Of a stretch of DNA of 64,000 nt, positions 1-11,090 are shown piece by piece. The DNA comes from Panax quinquefolius (lineage: Eukaryota > Streptophyta > Magnoliopsida > Apiales > Araliaceae): the NCBI GenBank assembly GCA_020205615.1, contig CM035173.1:51712922-51776921 (forward strand). Reading direction: 5' to 3'. Positions within the stretch are counted from its first letter, which is position 1; each line of letters opens with the position of its first letter. Made by a program: the position numbers and the translations under genes. Below the pieces are notes generated by a model. It was not told the origin of the DNA, ran no database searches, and was given only the letters and a program-made list of their open reading frames with translations.

Positions 1-154
1 GAGTTACGAAACCTTGGGACGTGAATGATTATATTAAATAAATGTAATCTATTCTGTTATTTCCCATGCATTGAGATGTTATTTAGTCATTAGATTTGTA
101 GTAAGTGGCGAACCAAATTTGAGACGTGAGTGGTCTGAATTCGGGGGCGTCACA
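1..154 (+). mobile_element. Element A 5' LTR, 3' end only (first copy)
   Basis: This is the last part of a Ty3/gypsy LTR, ending in GGGGGCGTCACA and followed by a primer-binding site. The start of the LTR lies outside the window. It is repeated almost exactly at 650-801, so it is the outer copy of a tandem duplication. Other gypsy LTRs in the window end with the same GGGGGCGTCACA-type terminus. Confidence 0.8.
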
Positions 155-157
155 GGT

Positions 158-169
158 TAGTATCAGAGC
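158..169 (+). other. Primer-binding site, outer copy, mutated
   Basis: TAGTATCAGAGC, four bases after the LTR end, matches the initiator-Met-tRNA type PBS (TGGTATCAGAGC) except for the second base. The inner copy at 805-816 is exact. Confidence 0.75.
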
Positions 170-375
170 TGTAGTTATAAACCTTAGGAGCGAGAGTCCA
201 TAGATTATAACTTAGAAGAACTTAGAAGATAGGAAGGGATGAAACTCATGTGAGTTTTTCTAGAGAGAGACTTAGTGTGTTATGGAATATAATTTCATTT
301 TATACAATGAACTTATGTTTATTTAACATTCTAATGGAGTTGTTGTTTGTTTTGTCTTATGTTTGTGGTTGTAGG

Positions 376-640
376 ATGACAGACTTGGGAGGAACCAGTA
401 GAGTGATAAAAGAGGAGCCGCATGATATACACATGGTGTATGAGGCACCATTGATAGCTGAGCCCATTTCGGCAGTGGCTCTTATCGATGAGGAGGATGA
501 GGAGGAGGAGATGGAGCCATTTCCATGAGAGTCTGATCCAGAGGAGGAGCCTATGGGGGATGAGCCCATGGAGGACTCCAACGAGGCTACATTCGAGGAT
601 CGGATGTTGGGGGAGTACGATGAGCGGATCCTAGAGTAAG
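376..640 (+). pseudogene. Truncated duplicate of the accessory acidic ORF
   Basis: This is the first copy of the ORF found in full at 1024. It opens with MTDLGG, has the acidic run EEDEEEEMEPF, and stops at 526-528. The same frame beyond the stop still reads ESDPEEEPMGDEPMED, as in copy 2, so the stop is a later mutation. The coiled-coil half is absent because the tandem duplication ends here. It cannot give a functional product. Confidence 0.6.
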
Positions 641-649
641 AGATGTTTT

Positions 650-801
650 GAGTTACGAAACCTTGGGACGTGAATGATTATATTAAATAAATGTAATCTA
701 TTCTGTTATTTCCGTTGCATTGTTTTTATTTAGTCATTACATTTGTAGCACGTGGTAAACCAAATTTGAGACGTGAGTGGTCTCAATTTGGGGGCGTCAC
801 A
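650..801 (+). mobile_element. Element A 5' LTR 3' end, inner copy
   Basis: This is the second copy of the LTR terminus, ending GGGGGCGTCACA at 801. It is the copy next to the exact PBS and the longer accessory ORF, so it is the better candidate for the functional end of the 5' LTR of element A. Confidence 0.8.
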
Positions 802-804
802 GGT

Positions 805-816
805 TGGTATCAGAGC
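805..816 (+). other. Primer-binding site of element A (tRNA-iMet type)
   Basis: TGGTATCAGAGC lies three bases after the LTR end and equals the classical plant PBS complementary to the 3' end of initiator methionyl-tRNA. It marks the priming site for minus-strand synthesis. Confidence 0.85.
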
Positions 817-1023
817 TGTAGTTATAAACCTTAGGAGCGAGAGTCCTTAGATTATAACTTAGAAGAACTTACAAGATAGGAAGGGATGAAACTCAAGTAG
901 AGTTTTCCTAGAAAGAGACTTAGTGTGTTATGGAATATAATTTCATTTTATACAATGAACTTATGTTTATTTAACATTCTAATGGAGTTGTTGTTTGTTT
1001 TGTCTTATGTTTGTGGTTGTAGG

Positions 1024-1839
1024 ATGACAGACTTGGGAGGACCCAGTAGAGTGATAGAAGAGGAACCGCGTGATATACACGTGGTGTATGAGGCACCATT
1101 GATAGCTGAGCCCATTTCGGCAGTGGCTCCTATCGATAATGAGGATGAGGAGGAGGAGATGGAGCCATTTCTTGAAGAGTCTGATCCAGAGGAGGAGCCT
1201 ATGGGGGATGAGCCCATGGAGGACTCCGATGAGGCTATATTCGAGGATCGAATGTTGGGGGAGTACGAGGAGCGGATCCTAGAGTTAGACTTTGTAGATT
1301 CCAGTAGCTGGAGGCTGAGGCCCAAGAGAGGGAGTCCGAGTTCCAGAAAGTGAGAGACGAGGACCACCAGAGGAAGTTATTGATGCAAGAGTTGGAGGCG
1401 GAGATTGCCCACCGCAAGGAGGTAGGGATCCAGATGGGGACTTTGTTTCATAGGTCGGTGTCTCGAAATGTAGAGTTGACAGAAAAACTGGAAAAGATGG
1501 AGCAGAGAGAGTTGAGTGAGAGGAAGGAAAAGGAGGCTCTTCGTACTCAGTTAGAGATGGAGGTAATGGATAGGATCCACTTCGAGGAGAAGTGGGAAGG
1601 AGCCAATGATGGGGCTAATGATTTAGAAGATGAGGTGAGATGTAAGAGGAGGAAGATGAACAAGATGGGCTATACTTTGGTCATGACCATGGAAAGATTG
1701 ATTGATGGGGTATATCATTACCCAGCGGAGCAGGGATAGACCCGACACACCATAAGCCTAGATTTTGTGGCGCACATAACTCAGAAGGAGTACAAGAGTG
1801 CTGTGGAGCATGAAAATGTTAGATTGAGGTCTAGGTGTT
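1024..1839 (+). pseudogene. Accessory ORF upstream of gag: acidic N-terminus plus coiled coil
   Basis: The reading frame starts at ATG 1024 (MTDLGGPSRVIEEEP), passes through a strongly acidic stretch (DNEDEEEEMEPF, then PEEEPMGDEPMEDSDEA) and changes frame near 1295. It continues as a Glu/Lys/Leu-rich heptad-like segment (LEAEAQERESEFQKVRDED, then MEQRELSERKEKEALRTQ). A TAG at 1737 interrupts it, but the same frame continues to a TAG at 1837-1839. I know of no family function. Element B has a counterpart at 30199 sharing RDIHVV, an acidic run and a coiled coil, so this looks like an element-encoded accessory protein lying between PBS and gag. Its role is unknown; the coiled coil suggests self-association. 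Confidence 0.6.
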
Positions 1840-2177
1840 AGTAATTTAGTAGTTGTAGTTGGTATTCATCTTTGATCTGTTGTTGTAATCCAAATCTTTT
1901 GTGCGAATTATGGGATAGTTATGTAAACCCCAAACTTTTGAAAAATGTTAGAGGGGTAGTATGTTAGTATTTGTCCCCATCTTTTGTGATAGTAGAAGAT
2001 ATGTGTTGACATTTATAGAAGTATGCTAGGGATAATCATGTTGATGTAATGATTTGGCATATGGATATAAATGATCTTATTTCAGAAACGTGTTATGAAA
2101 TCTCATTCCTTTTTCATTTGGAAAATGTTTAAGTAATATAATTAGATAATAAAAATGAAAATTTTGTGATGTAGAAA

Positions 2178-3230
2178 ATGCCGCCAATAGACCAGCGACA
2201 CCGGAAGAGTCAGTCAATAACGAGAGATAACAAGTAGACCTTATCCAAAGACTAGTAGATTTGTTAGGGGAGGCTCTTAGGGGAAGGAACAATGAACCCG
2301 ATCACCCCAACCCCCAAGCAGTTCCAGTCACAAACTTTAAGGACTTTAGGAGTGTAGGACCTCTAAAATTCGTGGGTACTACTGATCCTATCGTGGCACA
2401 GACGTGGATCAAAGAGATGGAGAAAGCCTTCACCATCGCTCGTATGGGTGAAGACCAGAATACGGTGTTTTCCACCTACATGATGAGAGGCGAGGCAAAC
2501 TACTGGTGGGAGGTGAATCAGCAAAGAGCGGGAGAATGGATAATATCATAGGAGAGATTTAAAACTTTATTTTTCGAGAATTATTTCCCGAAAAGCATGA
2601 AGAATAGGATGGAGGTGAAGTTCTTAGAACTTAAGCACGGAGATATGACGGTGGCACAATACGTGGCTAAGTTCAATGAACAAGCCCGGTTTGCAGAACA
2701 CCAAGTAGGAGATGAAGAGAGGAAAGATAGACATTTTGAACAGGGACTGAAACCTTGGTTGTTCAACAAGGTGTCAATTCTTCAGATCAATTCATTTGCG
2801 CCGTTGCTGGAGAAGGCCATTATTGCAGAGGGAGGTAGTGAAACCTTAAGTTTGTATAACAAGGAAAAGAAGGGTAAGAACACGGGAGGAGATAGTCGTG
2901 GAGGAAGCAGTAGTGGGGGAAGTAATTTAAGAAAGAGGAAATGGGAGAATAACAACAACAACAAAAATCACAACAATCAAGTGGGGAAGTTTCGTGGAGA
3001 GTTTAAGAAGAGGGCTGAGGGATGCCCAAGTGTGGAAGAAATCACCAGGGTGAGTGCTGGAAGGGGCGTAGTACTTACTACAACTACGTCCAAGAAGGGC
3101 ATATTTCACCCAACTGCCCGAATCCCAAGAAGATCAAGGGTTGTTTTGTTTGTGGCTCGGCGGACCACCTGATTAAGGACTACCCAAAGAAAGGAAGCGA
3201 CGGAGGAAGCGGCCAGTAAGGGGGAGGCAA
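2178..3230 (+). pseudogene. gag: Ty3/gypsy gag of element A (capsid and zinc knuckles)
   Basis: Translation from ATG 2178 (MPPIDQRHRKSQ) gives a plant gypsy gag with several stops and frameshifts. The retrotransposon-gag domain is clear at 2340-2820: FVGTTDPIVAQTWIKEMEK, the YWWE motif, RFKTLFFENYFP and the MTVAQYVAKF segment. A Gly/Ser/Asn-rich linker follows at 2890-3000. Two CCHC-like boxes lie at 3050-3190, CFVCGSADHLIKDYP in a recognisable form and an earlier one degraded. The stop in the capsid (IIS then TAG at 2549) sits where related copies have Trp (TGG). Gag would form the particle and bind RNA; this copy cannot do so without repair. Confidence 0.85.
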
Positions 3231-3237
3231 CAAACTA

Positions 3238-3617
3238 ATGTTTGGCAGACCGACACAATCCAACTGCCCAACCACTAGGACCTTTAACATGACCGTCCAG
3301 GATGCAGTAGCTGCGAAGGACGTGGTGTCAGGTATTATCCCAATCAATGATATAAATGCCTATGTATTATTTGAATCGGGTGCCACCAGTTCTTTTATAT
3401 CTAAGGAATTTGATAGTCGACTTAATTTACCCCGAGAACGATTAGGAAATCCTTTGAATTTAGAAGTTGCGAATAAGGAAGTAATTCCATAGAATACGTT
3501 TACCGAAATTGTCGCGCAAACATTAGAGATCATGAACTAAACGTAGATTTGATCCCGATAAGATTGGGAGAGTTTGACATAATATTGGGAATGGATTGGT
3601 TGTATAACCATGCTGCG
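3238..3617 (+). pseudogene. Aspartic protease of element A, 5' part
   Basis: The frame reads MTVQDAVAAKDVVSGIIPIN and then LFESGATSSFISKEF, the retropepsin active-site segment in which the catalytic D(S/T)G has become ESG, an inactivating change. A stop at 3490 breaks the frame, after which IRLGEFDIILGMDWL (the conserved ILGMDWL motif before RT) is readable to 3610. At 3618 the reading frame is cut by the LTR of insert N1. The linker to RT resumes near 7604. Confidence 0.8.
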
Positions 3618-3657
3618 TGTAAGACCCCAAATTTTATGAAATGAAAGTATTTAATAG

Positions 3658-3716
3658 AAGAGAGAGAGAGAGAGAGAGAGAGAAGAAGAAGAAGAAGAAG
3701 AAGAAGAAGAAGAAGA
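3658..3716 (+). repeat. (AG)n(AAG)n microsatellite
   Basis: A pure purine run of AG repeats passes directly into AAG repeats, 40 bp inside the start of LTR N1. It creates artificial Leu/Ser-rich open frames on the minus strand. Confidence 0.95.
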
Positions 3717-5863
3717 TGAAAAAGAATGAAGAAGGAATGAAAGAAAATCAAGAAAGGTATTTTTTTTAAAATCTTGATTATTTTAGTTTTATGGATTTTA
3801 TGTAAATAGTACATACTTATGTACGTATTGGATGATTTAAACTTGTATAAACATGAATCAAATGAGAGAAATCTAGAAATCAAAAGAAGAACAAAATATG
3901 AAGATTTTCAGAAAAATTAGTTTACTACTTGATTTTGTAAAATCCATAACTCTTTGTGTATAATGAGTTAGGCGATGAGCCATATATTGAAAGAAAGCCC
4001 TGGAAGTAAGCTAACTGCAAAAATTTGAATCACCCAAAAATTCTTTGTGGATTTTTCGTGGTGACAGTTTGAGTGAAACTGGTCCGAAGGACTTATAGTC
4101 CAAAAAATCAGTGTTTTTGAGCTCTATTGCGTGAGTTATAATTTTTAATCCGACCGTTGGATCGTTGTAAGTTTTGGATATGTTATACATATATAAGTTG
4201 AGTATATGTCCATAAATTTTGAACCGTTAAGGAATAATGTATGATTTGTTGTGAATTTTGTGAGGTGGCTGGTTCAGAAATCTTCAAGCAAAATTTTTCG
4301 GTAAGCCTTTCTCTCTATGTTAGAGTCGGAATTTGGAAAAACTTTCTTCTACAAAGTTGTAGATAATTAAATTTTACATGGAAAGGACATAAGATCGTAT
4401 TTTTCTGATAAAAGTGATAATTATTATGAATTATTGAAGTTTCTGAATATTGGTATTTATAATTAAATTATCAAAAAAATTATTTGGGCTGAAATATTTT
4501 TACAAAATTTTATAATATCATCTTAGAATTTCTGTAAATTTTTGATGAATTATTGAAAAGCGAAGTAATTATTATATTTTTAAACTATTTATAGTTAGTT
4601 TAAAAATAGAAGAAATTCATAAAAATTCTATGAATGATGAAAAATTATGAAAGTTGGTGAAAAATCTTATAATATTATTTTATAATTTCTGGATAGTTTT
4701 GATAAATTATTGAATAACAAAAATATTTATTATATTTTTAAGCTATTTATGGTTTGTTTAAAAATAGAGAAAATTCATAGAAAATTCTATGAATGGTGGA
4801 AAATTATAAATTTTATTTGAAAAATATTATAATAATATAAGATTAATATTGATGATGTTTTAATGATATAAAAGTATGTGAAGTTAGTATTTCTATTTTG
4901 AAGCTATTAAATGATAGTTTTTATAAATAGAAATAATTATAGAAAATTGTTGGATAATCTGAAAAATGTGAAAATTATTTGGAAAGTTCAGAATCATATT
5001 TTTAAATATTTTAGAAGTGTTAGTAAGCTCATGAGGTGTGGGGATGTAAACGCACTAGTAACGAATGAGTTATGATAAAAACAAAAATAATATTTTTGTT
5101 AAAGTAAAAATAGTGATAATATCATAATAGTGGATTGTCATATATGAGGTTTTATATTTCCCAAGTTTTATTATTCACTTCTAAAGTTTTGGAATATGAA
5201 TAATGATTTTATCACGATAAATAAAGATAACTTGAATGAATAATGAATTATTAGTTGGTTTATATGTTATTCGAGATAAATATGATTTGGTGTTGATCCT
5301 ACTTTTAATAGAATTTAAATTGTTTATAGTAAGGTATTGATTTGATTCTTACGTAAGAAGTCACTATGTATTTTATTCAATAATTATCACGAGTAGTTAT
5401 TGCATAGTGATTCATATTATTGATTCTTAATTACGTCTTTCTTCGATCTTTCATTCAATAATTGTCACGATGGTTATTACATGCGATGACTCATATTATT
5501 TGATATGATATAATTAAACCGGTTAAGTATTGTGAGTCTATGTTAATAATTAATAATTGTTGAAAGATTGAAAATATGTAAATAATTGATGAATAAAAGG
5601 TGTTGATTAAAGATAAGTATGATATCTGAGATGTTTGTTCAATTATTTTCTTTTTACAAAAGTAAGTTTGGCAGGACTTGCCTACACTCTACTTTTTCTA
5701 AAGTAGTATGGACCACAACTCTATTATTGAACAAATTTTGTTAAAACGTGCACAAGTTGGTTTAATTTTCTCTGTGGGACCATAAATTCCACTACCATTA
5801 TTATATACCTCATTTGGTTATTTTGTCAAAGCAGGTGTGCTAGTTGTTTACTAAATTTTTTAG

Positions 5864-5873
5864 TATAAATAGG
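5864..5873 (+). promoter_or_regulatory. TATA box of LTR N1
   Basis: TATAAATAGG is embedded in U3-like sequence, at the same relative place as the CTATAAATAG boxes in the other gypsy LTRs. Confidence 0.5.
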
Positions 5874-6359
5874 TTGCTCGGTTGAGTAACTAAACACACA
5901 CCATCACTACACTAAAAATATAGAATTCTTTTACTACAATATTGTGAGTACTATAATATTGTGAGTATTTATATTGAGTGTACTGTTACTCAAAGTGTAG
6001 ATAAGGAATACAAGCATTGTTTAAGTTGATCAATTTCACATAAAGCATAATCAAGTCACATGCTAAGGTAAGGGATATCATTATTGTGGTAAGAGGGTAT
6101 CATTTTATGGTAAAAAGAATATCATTTTCTTTCATACTCCATATTATGGTAAGATATTATTATTCGTTTAATCAGTATATCATTAAATGGTGAAAAGTCC
6201 TGAAAGGATTAGAATATCCTTAATAGTTTGTGCTTCATCTATTATTATGTTAGCAATTTGGACTCGGATAATTAAGTTGAAAATCACTAAGATCTATTTT
6301 ATCTTATTGTTTTGATTATTTATGTTCATTCATTATATATATCATTGTCATCATCCTTA

Positions 6360-6720
6360 TGTTTATATTGTGATGAAAAAAATCATCTTTAATTAGTAGT
6401 AGTGCATAGATGGACTTGGTATGATTATGACCGAGGATTATTCGGTATAATCATGATCGTAATGTAATGTACAAAATGATGTGGTAAAAGTCATCTTTGG
6501 CCGTAGTAGTGCGTAGATGGACTTGGTATGATTATGACTAGGGATTATTCGGTATAATCATGGCCGTAATGTTACAAATGATGTGGTAAAAGTCATCTTT
6601 GGCCCGTAGTGCATAAATGGACTTGGTATGATTATGACCGAGGGATTATTCGGTATAATCATGATCAGTATTTAAAATGATAAAAAGCATTCTGAATATC
6701 CTTGGTTGATTGAGATTATG
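6360..6720 (+). repeat. U5-type tandem repeat with internal inverted repeats
   Basis: Three to four diverged units contain GATGGACTTGGTATGATTAT ... TTCGGTATAATCATGA and AATGATGTGGTAAAAGTCAT. ATGATTAT and ATAATCAT within each unit are complementary, so each can fold. Related segments appear inverted in F (9600-9930), G (14770-15010), M (26160-26790) and E, and in direct orientation in B (24640-24930) and D (46930-47210). Confidence 0.7.
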
Positions 6721-7603
6721 ACCAAGATAATTTGGTATGGTCATGACGTGATACTATCATTGGCAGTGAGTCTCAATTAGTTATTGATTTTAAATCCTGT
6801 ATGTGAGTTCTGATGCTTAGGCTTGTATTGCAAAGATGAACTGTTGATTTACCTGATTATAAATATGAATTATGATTTAATTATAATCTATGGTGGTTCA
6901 AGTGAAGACATGTGATGAGAGTTCTCTTTGTCTTGGGTATAACAAAGAACTGTTGATGAGTATTACAGGAATGAAATATTAACGATGGACTTTTAATCTA
7001 GAGGAGATAGTAGACATTATGTTCTACTTGATTCTTCTAATGGATTGTTGATTCCGCTATTATTATGGTTGAAAACTTTTATCTTCTACCATATGTTCTA
7101 AATATCTGAATTATTTTGATAATTTAATTATCTTAAGTCATGATATTCTTTACTGGGCTATTTGCGATCACCCTTTTACTTCACCACCCCTTTCAGGAAA
7201 TAAAAGTGTAGTTGGGATTAGCAGAGAGGACGTGGGTATAAAGTGGTGTTTCAAATTAGTCAAAACCCTAATCAAATTATGAAACGGTGGGGCATAATAA
7301 TTTTACTGAGAATTTAAAATGTGCGTGACATATTTTATACATCATTTAATAGTTATATTTGGTGAATTAAATAGGGTGATGCGAACTCAATTTTGAAAGC
7401 GTCAAAAATGCACTCCATTAGAATGAGAAAGACAGAAATCTTCTCGTATTCCTTTGGAGACTTGAAATATTTGTTGCTGTACTTTTGATGGCATTGTAAT
7501 AATTTGAGTATGAATATTGTATTATATTATATGCATTTGTATTGAAACTATTATTGTATTGAAACTCTCATAATATATGTAAATCGTCAGATTCGCTAAT
7601 TTT

Positions 7604-8585
7604 ATGGTAGCTTCGCTAATCGTGTTTAGTTGCCTTACGATGATGTATGCCAAGAAATTGTTAAGGAAAGGTTGTGTAGGTTATTTAGCTTACATTGCTG
7701 ATACTCAGAAAAAAGGAGTAGAAATTAAGGATATATCCCTAGTGAGAGAATTTCAAGATGTATTTTCGGACAATCTGCCTAGTCTTCCGCCAAACAGAGA
7801 AATTGAATTCATAATAGACTTAGCATCGGGAACTGTACCGATTTCGAAAAGCCCCATATCGTATGGGGCCAGTAGAAATGAAAGAATTAATAATACAATT
7901 GTAAGAGTTAGTAGATAAAGGTTACATACGACCGAGTGTGTCTCCTTGGGGAGCACCAATGTTATTTGTAAAGAAGAAAGATGGATCGACGAGGCTCCGT
8001 ATCGATTATCAAGAATTGAATAGAGTAATGATTAAGAATAGATATCCGTTACCAAGGATAGACAACCTTTTCGATCAAATGAAGGGAGCGAAGTGTTTCT
8101 CAAAGATAGATCTACGGACGGGTTATCACCAGTTGAAGGTACGGGAGGAGGACATATCAAAGACGGCGTTCCGAACTCGTTACGGACATTTTGAATTTCT
8201 GGTGATGTCATTCGGGTTGATAAATGCTCTGGCAGCATTTATGGACTTGATGAACCAAGTCTTCAAGCCATTCTTAGATAAATTCGTAGTAGTTTTCATC
8301 GACAATATCTTGATTTACTCAAAGACGGGAGAAGAACATGCCAAACATCTGAAGATGGTTTTGGATGCGCTAAGGAAGGAGAAGTTGTATGCAAAGCTTT
8401 CCAAGTGTGAATTTTGGATGAAGAAGGTTCAATTCTTAGGACACATGGTGGATAAGGATGGAATTTCAATAGACCCTGAAAAGGTAGAAGCACTGAGTAA
8501 TTGGGAGCAGCCAAAGACGCCAACTGAATTAAGAAGTTTCTTAGGGTTAACTGGGTACTATCGAAGATTTATCGAAGTTTCTTAG
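7604..8585 (+). pseudogene. Reverse transcriptase of element A, with pre-RT linker
   Basis: The linker at 7604-7918 reads AKKLLRKGCVGYLAYIADTQ, EFQDVFSDNLPSLPPNREIE and ISYGA. In the next block, MKELIIQL and then a TAA stands where relatives have Gln, followed by [18 protein letters not shown]. An uninterrupted RT frame (7938-8585, 215 aa) carries [61 protein letters not shown] and ILIYSK. The catalytic box reads VVVFIDN instead of the normal FIDD, so one catalytic Asp is lost. The frame ends at [18 protein letters not shown], where a rearrangement removes the rest of RT and RNase H. Confidence 0.9.
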
Positions 8586-8608
8586 GGTTTCTTAGGGTCT
8601 CTACCTTA
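8577..8608 (+). other. Rearrangement junction with templated filler
   Basis: The motif TTTCTTAGGG occurs in the RT frame at about 8538 and again, duplicated, at 8579 and 8588, right where element A sequence gives way to reversed gag of F. Short copies of nearby sequence at a breakpoint are typical of error-prone double-strand-break repair. The event removed RNase H of A and all of F downstream of the first part of its gag. Confidence 0.55.
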
Positions 8609-8901
8609 AGTGGGCCTGGCTTTCCCAAAAACTCCGGTGGTCCCAGCTCTTTGAACTGCTTAGCGGTGACCAACCGTGGGTTGCCATTGTTTCTACCAAC
8701 ATTATGAACATGAGTCTCTCTCGTTTGGTGTTTCATATATTCTAAAAAGCTCCTAAACGTACCATCGTTCGTCATTTGATCAGTGTTGTTGTTTACAAGA
8801 GGATTATCGCCTTCCTATTGCACATTATCCCAATTATTGATCTGTGGAGACTCAACGGTCTCCTGTGCTCCATTGCTATTCTCAACATTCTCGGATGTCA
8901 T
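8609..8901 (-). pseudogene. gag: Gag N-terminal fragment of element F
   Basis: On the minus strand, ATG at 8901 gives MTSENVENSNGAQETVESPQ, then a TAG, and then MTNDGTFRSFLEYMKHQTRE and RLVTAKQFKELGPPEFLGKP. It aligns by eye with the gag starts of elements E (43093) and C (51530), including the TAKQFKELGPP-type segment. It breaks off at the junction near 8600, before the capsid core. Confidence 0.75.
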
Positions 8902-9072
8902 TTTCAAATACTGCCACAAAACAAGGGTTAATTAGCATATCACATATTATCCCAATACTCTGACCGACCAATTAAATACCAAATAAACTTAGGTAGGTCA
9001 TTCTAGCGAAGGAATTCCCCGTCTCTTCCCTCCTAGTTCTTGTATCACATCTCAGCTAGGGATCATATCCCT
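8902..9072 (-). other. Leader between PBS and gag of element F
   Basis: This non-coding leader is shared with elements B (29874-30044) and E (43094-43250), for example the stretches around CTTAGGTAGGTCAT and AATACTGCCACAAAAC. No accessory ORF is present here, unlike A and B. Confidence 0.6.
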
Positions 9073-9075
9073 AAG

Positions 9076-9087
9076 CTTTGATACCAA
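9076..9087 (-). other. Primer-binding site of element F
   Basis: Read on the minus strand this is TGGTATCAAAGC, one base from the LTR end. It differs from the PBS of element A at one position (A for G). Confidence 0.8.
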
Positions 9088-10139
9088 CTGTGACGCCCCC
9101 AAAATATAGGTATACATCATCCATCTTGAGTCTCCAAATACATGGTATAAAATTCAAATACAACTTAATAATACAGTTGTCGTGTAAAATACGACAAAAC
9201 ATAAACTGAGAGTTTAAATAGGAATATTGCCTTCTAGACAATATCCATTCTCAAATAGAGTTCTCGTTACATTTATTGTTACACTATTTAACAAAATAGT
9301 GAGGACTACTAATGCTATCATCGAGTTTGTCAATCCGTTCCCCGACTCGTCTCAACTATATTCTCATTTCCTGAAGAGAACAGTGAAGGAAAGGGTGAGC
9401 TCAACTAGCCCAGTAAGAAATATTATGACTAAGATAATGCAGAATAAATTATCCTTAGCCTTTAATAGTATAACAACTGATAGAATATAATAGACAACAA
9501 GTTTAACTACAGCGGAACAAGCAATCCATTAAAAGAGTCAAGTAGAGAATAAAATCTACTATCTTTTATGATTTAAAAAGGGTTTTCATCACTTTTATCG
9601 CATAGACTCGGCTAATAAATAATCCACATCATCCCTGCACTATGGCCAAGGATATTCATTAGTATCAGGACCACAAATTATCCATGCACTACGGGCCAAG
9701 GATATTCGTGTATTCATCAACGGTCCTGATCATGCCATAAAACAATTCATCTTTGCTCCCTTGGCCGAAGAGAATCCATAGCCATAATCATACCAAAAAC
9801 TGTCCATCAATGCACTACGGGCCAATGAGGAGTTTTTCCACATCATTTGTATCATTACAGTTATGATTATACCGAATAATTCCTAGTCATAATCATACCA
9901 AGTCCATCTATGCACTACATGCCACAGATGACTTTCAACAAAATATAAACATGAGGATGATGACAATGATATAAGAATTCAATAAAACAAGTTCAAGAAT
10001 TAAATTATCCAGGAACTAATAACGTCCAAATTGTCAACATGATACTTCATTGTAGAGTAAAATTCAAAAATGCTCAGAAGAATATTTTCATGAAAAGATA
10101 CTGGATGAAGAAGCAAATATCAAGGATATTCCACTAATT

Positions 10140-10840
10140 TCATGGAGTATTATAGAAGTCAAAACTTTAACCAACCGAGTATAATAAAGAATGGAATAAC
10201 AAAAGAAATCACCATGCATGCGGTATCAGTAGACGGTTATTCCAATGTAATAATAAATAATGTAACTCCGGTCGTCAGCGTAATACGCAAATCGGGATAT
10301 TCCAAATGTAATAATAAAGAATGGAATAACAACAGAAATCACCATGCATGCGGTACTTTTGCAGATGATGCGAGTTATTCCAATGAATAATAAATAACGG
10401 AACCGTGTCAAAGTAAATTGCACCGCGGGATGTTCCAAATGTAATAATAAAGAATGAAATAACAATGAAATCACCATGCATGCGGTACTTGATGTAGGCG
10501 AGTTATTACAATGTAATAATAAATAACGGAACTAGGTCCCACAGAAAAACGCATGCATGTGATATTCCAAATGAATAATAAAGAATGGAATAACAATAGA
10601 AATCACCATGATGCGGTACTTAGCGTGATGAGTTATTCCAACAGAGTAATAAATAATTTAAATCAACGTCCAAATGTAATAATAAAGAGTGCGAAGAATT
10701 TCACCAAGTATAGGGTATTTCTAACAGAATAAAATAATAAATAATGGAATAATGAAATAATTTCACCAAGTATAGGGTAGACCACAGTATACAAAGTTAT
10801 TCTAACAGAATAATAAAGAATGGAATAACAGAAGTTCTCT
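10140..10840 (-). repeat. Hairpin-forming tandem repeats in LTR F
   Basis: Units of roughly 60-110 bp contain TGGAATAAC and GTTATTCCA arms around AATAATAAAGAATGGAATAAC, plus CACCATGCATGCGGTA. Each unit can fold. In the element's direction the array lies downstream of the TATA box, so it would be transcribed as part of the leader. Confidence 0.7.
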
Positions 10841-11080
10841 TCATGAATATGAAAAAAATAATACCCCTTACAGGTACAATAAATAATATCCATTACCTTT
10901 GAAAGAAGAGTACTCAATTGGTAGGCAGAGAGGATATACTCAAGAAAACTTGCATTACGCTTCAAAGCTTTCTTAAACTCCAAAGAAATATGCTCAAGAT
11001 TATAAAAGAAGAATTCTCTCTATAGTTTCTCTCTCTAGAGTTTCAATGAATTAAGTAAGAAATAATGAAGGAATGAGCTT

Positions 11081-11090
11081 CTATTTATAG
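11081..11090 (-). promoter_or_regulatory. TATA box of LTR F
   Basis: CTATAAATAG on the minus strand, followed downstream by TCTCTCTATAG-type pyrimidine-rich sequence near 11020, a typical LTR start-site context. Confidence 0.6.

Larger units (their letters stand above)
1..1285 (+). repeat. Tandem duplication (unit about 648 bp) of LTR end, PBS, leader and accessory ORF start
   Basis: Two head-to-tail copies (about 1-649 and 650-1285) each hold the LTR 3' end, the PBS, the leader and the first half of the accessory ORF; ATG 376 and ATG 1024 are 648 bp apart. The copies differ by scattered substitutions and small indels, for example around 80-110 versus 728-755. Copy 1 leaves the shared sequence just after CTAGAGT near 637 and passes back into LTR sequence, whereas copy 2 continues into the rest of the ORF. 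This fits an old duplication of the element's 5' end, by unequal exchange or a template switch. Confidence 0.85.
3618..7590 (+). mobile_element. N1: divergent gypsy LTR inserted in element A (right edge uncertain)
   Basis: It starts TGTAAGACCCCAAATTTTATG, the family LTR start, and splits the protease-RT region of A. No coding region is present. Along it are an AG/AAG microsatellite (3658), long AT-rich U3-like sequence, a TATA box (5864), a tandem U5-type repeat at 6360-6720 (GGTATGATTATGACC ... GGTATAATCATGA), and a 7140-7240 segment that aligns with LTR ends elsewhere. Beyond about 7240 it diverges, and the terminal GGGGGCGTCACA is not recognisable, so the end near 7590 is set by where element A coding resumes. 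No target-site duplication could be matched. It is probably an old solo LTR. Confidence 0.65.

Noticed and set aside
155..170. Possible tRNA gene at the GGTATCAGAGC sites
   Set aside because: Only the 12-base primer-binding complement is present, directly after LTR ends; no cloverleaf can be drawn.
3530..3883. 117-codon minus-strand open frame rich in Leu/Ser
   Set aside because: It is produced by the (AG)n(AAG)n microsatellite and AT-rich flanks within LTR N1.
8032..8523. Minus-strand frames opposite RT of element A
   Set aside because: They are shadows of the intact plus-strand RT frame at 7938-8585.
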